Positions 30,423-34,139 of a stretch of 34,139 nt of DNA are shown here, piece after piece. Origin of the DNA: Clostridia bacterium (GTDB taxonomy: Bacteria; Bacillota; Clostridia; TANB77; CAG-508); NCBI GenBank assembly GCA_900758165.1, contig CAAEQN010000012.1:1-34139 (forward strand). Reading direction: 5' to 3'. A model generated the notes under the pieces. The model worked only from the letters and a program-made list of their open reading frames with translations, ran no database searches and had not been told where the DNA came from. Made by a program: the position numbers and the translations under genes. How positions within the stretch are numbered: the stretch's first letter is position 1; each line of letters starts with the position of its first letter.

Positions 30423-32844
30423 ATATATATTTATTAATTTCAAATTTTAAAAAATCGTCTAATGTACTACAATACTCTTTAAAGTCGTTATTTGCAATAA
30501 TATTATTATATTCATCAAATGATAAATTATTTAATTGCTTGTCATTTTCAAATTTATTTATTAAATTATATGTCAGTCCTTTTTTCATTAAAATTAATTT
30601 ATGCTTATCATTTGTTCCATAAACAATATTGTTATATTCTTCCTCACTAATAAATTCAAACTTTAACATTGCCTGTAAGAAACTCTTTATTTTAAAACTT
30701 ATAAAATCATCTTCTATTTTTAACTTAACTATAGCTAAATTAACTAATTCTTTATCTGTCTTGGTATTTAATTTAATATATACTTTGTTAAAGCTGCTTT
30801 TATAATCCTCAGTTATTTTCGCTATTTCTCCATAACTATTGCCAATGTAAAACTCATTTTTTACATCATTATACTGTATACTCTTAAAATACTCATATTG
30901 ATCTTTTATTCTATCTTTTAATTGGTATCTTTGTTTATTAATAAAATTCTTATAAAAATCTTTTGCTTCTGAATTTTTTAATCTTTTAATTTCAAAATCA
31001 TTAATACTTAGAATTGGATCTATAAAAATAGAACAAATCTTATCAATAATATTTAATTCTTTCCATCCAGGATCATCATTTATTCTTTGTTTTAACTCTT
31101 TAATTGTTTCTATTAATTCAGTTATATTATCATAATACTTCTCTATTCCACATTCTATTAATATTTTTTCTAAATTAGCATTTTCTGAATTGTCGTCCGA
31201 ATATAATTTTTCCTCCCTTTCAATAATTTCTCTATGTCTTTCTTTTCTTTGTTCCGTGAGTTTTAAATTATCTTCTTTATATTCTACTAATATAGGATTC
31301 TCAACCAAATCATCTAATGCAAAACTTCTCAATTTTTCTATAGCATTAGACATATTAGAATCTTTTCTATTATATTCTTCTGTATTTATAAAATGAATCG
31401 TTGGTAGTAATTTATTTAAATTATTTTTATCATTTGTAAATACATCATTTAATCTATTGACTCTTCCAATTAAATTTATTATTTGTTTAGTATCTAAAGA
31501 ATTAACCGTCATTATATATAAATTATCAATTGGTAAATTCATTCCTTCTAATATTACATGATTAGCTATTAAATATTTTAATTCTTTTACAGTTTTATAT
31601 TTATACTCTAAATAATCTTTAATTTGATCTGGCATCTTCCCATGAATATATACTATTCCATATTTAATTAATTCTATAATGTTAAAATCCTTATGAACAT
31701 ATTTTTTCATGGTATCTATTAATAAATCTAATTCTTCTGTGTTTATTTCAGTTCCTTTATGTTCTTTTAACTCAACTGCAAATTTTTCAATTTTAACTGG
31801 TCTAGTAATAAAAATAAAATTTTTCTCTTTTTCATTGTTTTCTATATATTCTATTACATCTGTTTTTCTTTTTACACTATAAAACTCATTTAAAAATCTA
31901 TTATATTTTACAACACTTCCATTTAGTTTTAATTCATATATTTCTGGTTCTTTTAAATTAAAATTAATTCTATATTCGTCTACGTTGCCATCTGAATACG
32001 ATTTTAAATTTTTGCTGTTATCTACTAATGGAGAAAGATATACTATTTTCTGATTTGGATTCTTTATATAATTTTTACTAATTAACCTAGATAACAGTAT
32101 GCTTCTATCATCATCAGCCAGCAAATTGTGTGCTTCGTCAATAAATATTTGATCAAAATAAAAATCATCTCTTTCTAATAATCTTAAACCTCTTTCCTGT
32201 GTTACTATGGCTATAAATTTACTATCATCTTCATACATTTCATCAAACATTATTATTTTATAATTAAGTTTTTGTTGTTTTATATAATTATATGTTTGAT
32301 TAATTAATGATTTTGTGGGAACTATAATTCCAATTTTATCAAATTTATTTACTAATATTTTTTCTGCAACAATTGAACTCTTACCATATGACGTTGGTGC
32401 TATATATGCTATTTCACCATTATTACTATCTAATAATTTTTCTTGATTATACTTCTGCTCATATGTTTCTACAATTTCATTTTTTTTGAAATTATTTATT
32501 CCATTTTTTATTATTATATCATTTATTGAATTTAACTCTATTAATTCCAGTTTATTAATTATATTAGATATTGGATAGTATCCAAAATTAATTGAAAAAT
32601 CATATAGTGGTTTATAATCATTATAATTAATAGAATATTTAAGAATAATATAATATGCAAGTTCTAAATATCCAGAATACACGTTGTTCAATTCATATTC
32701 TTTAGTCAATATAATAGCACTTGTTAATAAATATTCTTTTTCGTCTTCTGTAAGTTCTTGATTTAAGTTTAATTTTCTTATTGATCTTTCAAACAATTCA
32801 ATATTTTTTAAACTTGTTAACTTTCTTTTCTCCTTACTATCCAT
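30421..32844 (-). CDS. hamB: Superfamily 2 DEAH-box helicase, HamB-like (Hachiman defence)
   Basis: 807 residues with an SF2 core: Walker A APTSYGKSS from 149, Ia IIVPTKSLINQ near 173, DEAH at 236-239 (FIDEAHNLL), and motif VI in NLIGRVNRLND. A 130-residue helical N-terminal part and a long helical C-terminal part flank it. The gene is 4 nt after a DUF1837/HamA-like nuclease gene, with AAGGAG overlapping that gene's end. A DEAH-type helicase coupled to a small EXK nuclease is the Hachiman/AbpAB composition, in which HamB senses DNA and HamA degrades it. Family assignment is from architecture and recalled motifs, not a search. Confidence 0.7.
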   Translation of the reverse strand: MDSKEKRKLTSLKNIELFERSIRKLNLNQELTEDEKEYLLTSAIILTKEYELNNVYSGYLELAYYIILKYSINYNDYKPLYDFSINFGYYPISNIINKLELIELNSINDIIIKNGINNFKKNEIVETYEQKYNQEKLLDSNNGEIAYIAPTSYGKSSIVAEKILVNKFDKIGIIVPTKSLINQTYNYIKQQKLNYKIIMFDEMYEDDSKFIAIVTQERGLRLLERDDFYFDQIFIDEAHNLLADDDRSILLSRLISKNYIKNPNQKIVYLSPLVDNSKNLKSYSDGNVDEYRINFNLKEPEIYELKLNGSVVKYNRFLNEFYSVKRKTDVIEYIENNEKEKNFIFITRPVKIEKFAVELKEHKGTEINTEELDLLIDTMKKYVHKDFNIIELIKYGIVYIHGKMPDQIKDYLEYKYKTVKELKYLIANHVILEGMNLPIDNLYIMTVNSLDTKQIINLIGRVNRLNDVFTNDKNNLNKLLPTIHFINTEEYNRKDSNMSNAIEKLRSFALDDLVENPILVEYKEDNLKLTEQRKERHREIIEREEKLYSDDNSENANLEKILIECGIEKYYDNITELIETIKELKQRINDDPGWKELNIIDKICSIFIDPILSINDFEIKRLKNSEAKDFYKNFINKQRYQLKDRIKDQYEYFKSIQYNDVKNEFYIGNSYGEIAKITEDYKSSFNKVYIKLNTKTDKELVNLAIVKLKIEDDFISFKIKSFLQAMLKFEFISEEEYNNIVYGTNDKHKLILMKKGLTYNLINKFENDKQLNNLSFDEYNNIIANNDFKEYCSTLDDFLKFEINKYI

Positions 32845-32848
32845 TGAT

Positions 32849-33601
32849 TTAACTCCTTAAATATTCTATAAAAAATTGTTCTCCTCCATTATTCATACAA
32901 ATTGACGAAATTTTATTGAACTCAAATGAGTTTATTTTTTCTAATACTGTGTTGTGCACACTATCTGATCTTTCAATATCTCTTTCTTCAATAAATTTAG
33001 TTGAACAAGGAATAATATTATATTCTGATAATTTATGAAATTTCTTATCTATAAACTCTTTAGATAAATTATCTAACTGCTTTCTCACATTTTCAGGAGC
33101 TAAAATATTTATATTACATGCATGATTATATGCATTTTTCCAAGGATTATTTTTTGTTCTCCCTGTTATTTTATTATTTAAGTCATTATATGCTTCACTT
33201 ACTTTTTCATGATGTTTTACCGATCTATCTTCTGTAGATTTACTTTCAACAATCCATTCCTGATCTTCAAAAGAAAAGTATCCATCAAAACCCTTTTTTA
33301 AAGAATTCTCTTCTAGATTTTGAAATAAACAATATGGTGTATATCCTTTATAATTTAAGAAGAAATGAATAAAGAACTCTGCTATGGCACCAATCTGTTT
33401 CTTTCTATCTTTTTTAGTTATATATTCTAAGATTTCTTTTTTTACATGTTTAATATCTTCTTCATTCTTTCCTGCCCAGATTCTACAAATATATTTATCT
33501 AATTGTGTTTTTAATTCTTCACTAATTTCACTTATTGTTATAATAAAGATATTCCTTTCATCATCAATCTTATATAATTCTACTTGCATTCCTTCTACCA
33601 T
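32849..33601 (-). CDS. hamA: HamA-like (DUF1837) nuclease of the helicase pair
   Basis: 250 residues. IGAIAEFFIHFFLNYKGY is followed by GFDGYFSF (D106) and WIVESKSTE (E119-S-K121), a PD-(D/E)XK-type site close to where HamA proteins carry theirs. I use ATG 33601: GGGAGG lies 5 nt upstream, and an upstream in-frame start has none. The gene leads the two-gene operon. A HamA assignment fits size, order, partner and active-site layout; another restriction-like nuclease partnered with a helicase is possible. Confidence 0.6.
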   Translation of the reverse strand: MVEGMQVELYKIDDERNIFIITISEISEELKTQLDKYICRIWAGKNEEDIKHVKKEILEYITKKDRKKQIGAIAEFFIHFFLNYKGYTPYCLFQNLEENSLKKGFDGYFSFEDQEWIVESKSTEDRSVKHHEKVSEAYNDLNNKITGRTKNNPWKNAYNHACNINILAPENVRKQLDNLSKEFIDKKFHKLSEYNIIPCSTKFIEERDIERSDSVHNTVLEKINSFEFNKISSICMNNGGEQFFIEYLRS

Positions 33602-33678
33602 ATTTGCCTCCCTGTATAATACTATAGCACAAATTTGCATTTTTTTCCATAAAAAGCCCTTTATTCGACTTATAATAA

Positions 33679-33714
33679 AATAGAGTACATAAATTTTACT
33701 TTATTTACTCTATT
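33679..33714 (-). terminator. Terminator after the relaxase-like gene
   Basis: AATAGAGTA/TACTCTATT stem, with a minus-strand tail TTATTAT. It lies between the right-hand gene's stop and the start of the HamA-like gene, so the defence pair has its own promoter downstream. Confidence 0.7.
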
Positions 33715-33738
33715 CATTTTTGTCATATTAAACATATC

Positions 33739-34139
33739 TTAGCTTTTTTCATACCTTCTTGTCTTTTTCTTCTGCACTTTATCTTGTTCCTTTTCATCTA
33801 CTTGTTTGATTTGCTCTCTCATTTTAACTGCATTATCTACAACTTCATCACACATTTTTATTTCTTTTTTTACCTTTTTAAGTTCTTCTGTAACCTGTAT
33901 TATCTGCTTTGTAATTTGGTCTTTTTCACTCTCATTCTCTATATTAGCTCTCTTATAATATAATCTATTTCTAGTATTTAATATCTCTTGCTTTTCTCGT
34001 AATTTCTTATCCTTTAAGTCATCAACATTTTTTGCTATCTCTAGTTTATACTTGCATAAAAATCTTATTAGCTCTGAATAATGATCCATCTTTGCAATAT
34101 CTTTTCGCATTTCTTCTGTTAATTTGTGTGGCACATTAT
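33739..34139 (-). CDS. C-terminal part of a probable relaxase/mobilization protein
   Basis: The reading frame is open to the window edge; about 133 codons are visible. A coiled-coil, Lys/Glu-rich pattern ends in TEELKKVKKEIKMCDEVVDNAVKMREQI. This resembles the C-terminal 'LRKEIRLCDDI..S..M' segment I recall in clostridial MobA/VirD2-type relaxases, as does IRFLCKYKLEIAKNVDDL earlier. The catalytic N-terminus would lie outside the window. A GTG at 34134 has no binding site in view, so the gene probably continues. Confidence 0.55.
   Translation of the reverse strand, partial: NVPHKLTEEMRKDIAKMDHYSELIRFLCKYKLEIAKNVDDLKDKKLREKQEILNTRNRLYYKRANIENESEKDQITKQIIQVTEELKKVKKEIKMCDEVVDNAVKMREQIKQVDEKEQDKVQKKKTRRYEKS

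Larger units (their letters stand above)
25729..34139. mobile_element. Second element E2, left end at tRNA-fMet site, continues past window
   Basis: Sequence right of the tRNA break holds TnpV, a paralogue of an E1 cargo gene, a methylase-nuclease restriction system, a nuclease-helicase pair and a relaxase-like C-terminus. It shares the att core with E1, so it most likely integrated at the same tRNA. The far end is not in the window. Confidence 0.6.

Overview
The window is very AT-rich, low-GC DNA read with the standard bacterial code. It has strong AGGAGG-type ribosome binding sites, TTGACA/TATAAT promoters with 17-bp spacers, several TTG/GTG starts, and a CCA-encoding tRNA gene. Together with TnpV, a LysM-M14 peptidase and clostridial-style small genes, this points to a Clostridia-like Bacillota, probably host-associated. 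I cannot name a genus.

1-8990 is core chromosome. In order it holds: a LysM/M14 cell-wall peptidase (cut by the window edge), tRNA-Arg(CCT), a TtcA-type tRNA thiolase, a diacylglycerol-kinase-family lipid kinase with PlsC, two NUDIX hydrolases, a collapsed purB remnant behind an intact purA, a SanA/YdcF-like membrane protein, a SAM methyltransferase with an attenuator-like leader, and a divergent alpha/beta hydrolase followed by an acetyltransferase remnant.

9022-25744 is an integrated element (here E1). It is bounded by 16-bp direct repeats taken from the anticodon region of an initiator tRNA-fMet gene, and the right copy continues into the complete tRNA 3' half. Inside each end lies a tandem pair of 11-bp repeats (CGCCRYTTTTY), as expected of integrase arm sites. 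The backbone is a tyrosine integrase, a DUF6076-like protein, an excisionase operon with small genes, a winged-helix protein and repeat-rich DNA. I see no relaxase in E1. Cargo: a Fic protein with a probable autoregulatory operator; a two-gene unit encoding a small unknown protein and a zinc-ribbon protein; a 1205-residue protein of unknown family ending in a PD-(D/E)XK-like nuclease motif; a type II restriction-modification operon (XRE regulator, FokI-style double adenine methylase, HNH nuclease); and a 762-residue protein with two HEPN-type Rx4H motifs plus DUF4116-like repeats, with a 143-residue partner.

From 25745 to the window end is a second element (E2) abutting the same tRNA site: TnpV, a paralogue of the E1 small protein, an XRE/adenine methylase-nuclease/specificity-subunit/nuclease operon of type IIB/IIG or type I-like design, a Hachiman-like (HamA/HamB) nuclease-helicase pair, and the C-terminal end of a probable relaxase.

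The right three-quarters is therefore a composite defence island at an initiator tRNA site, built by at least two mobile elements. The best candidates for undescribed biology are the double-HEPN/DUF4116 pair and the 1205-residue nuclease-tailed protein. Next come the 11-bp-phased repeat arrays and the face-to-face promoters in E1.
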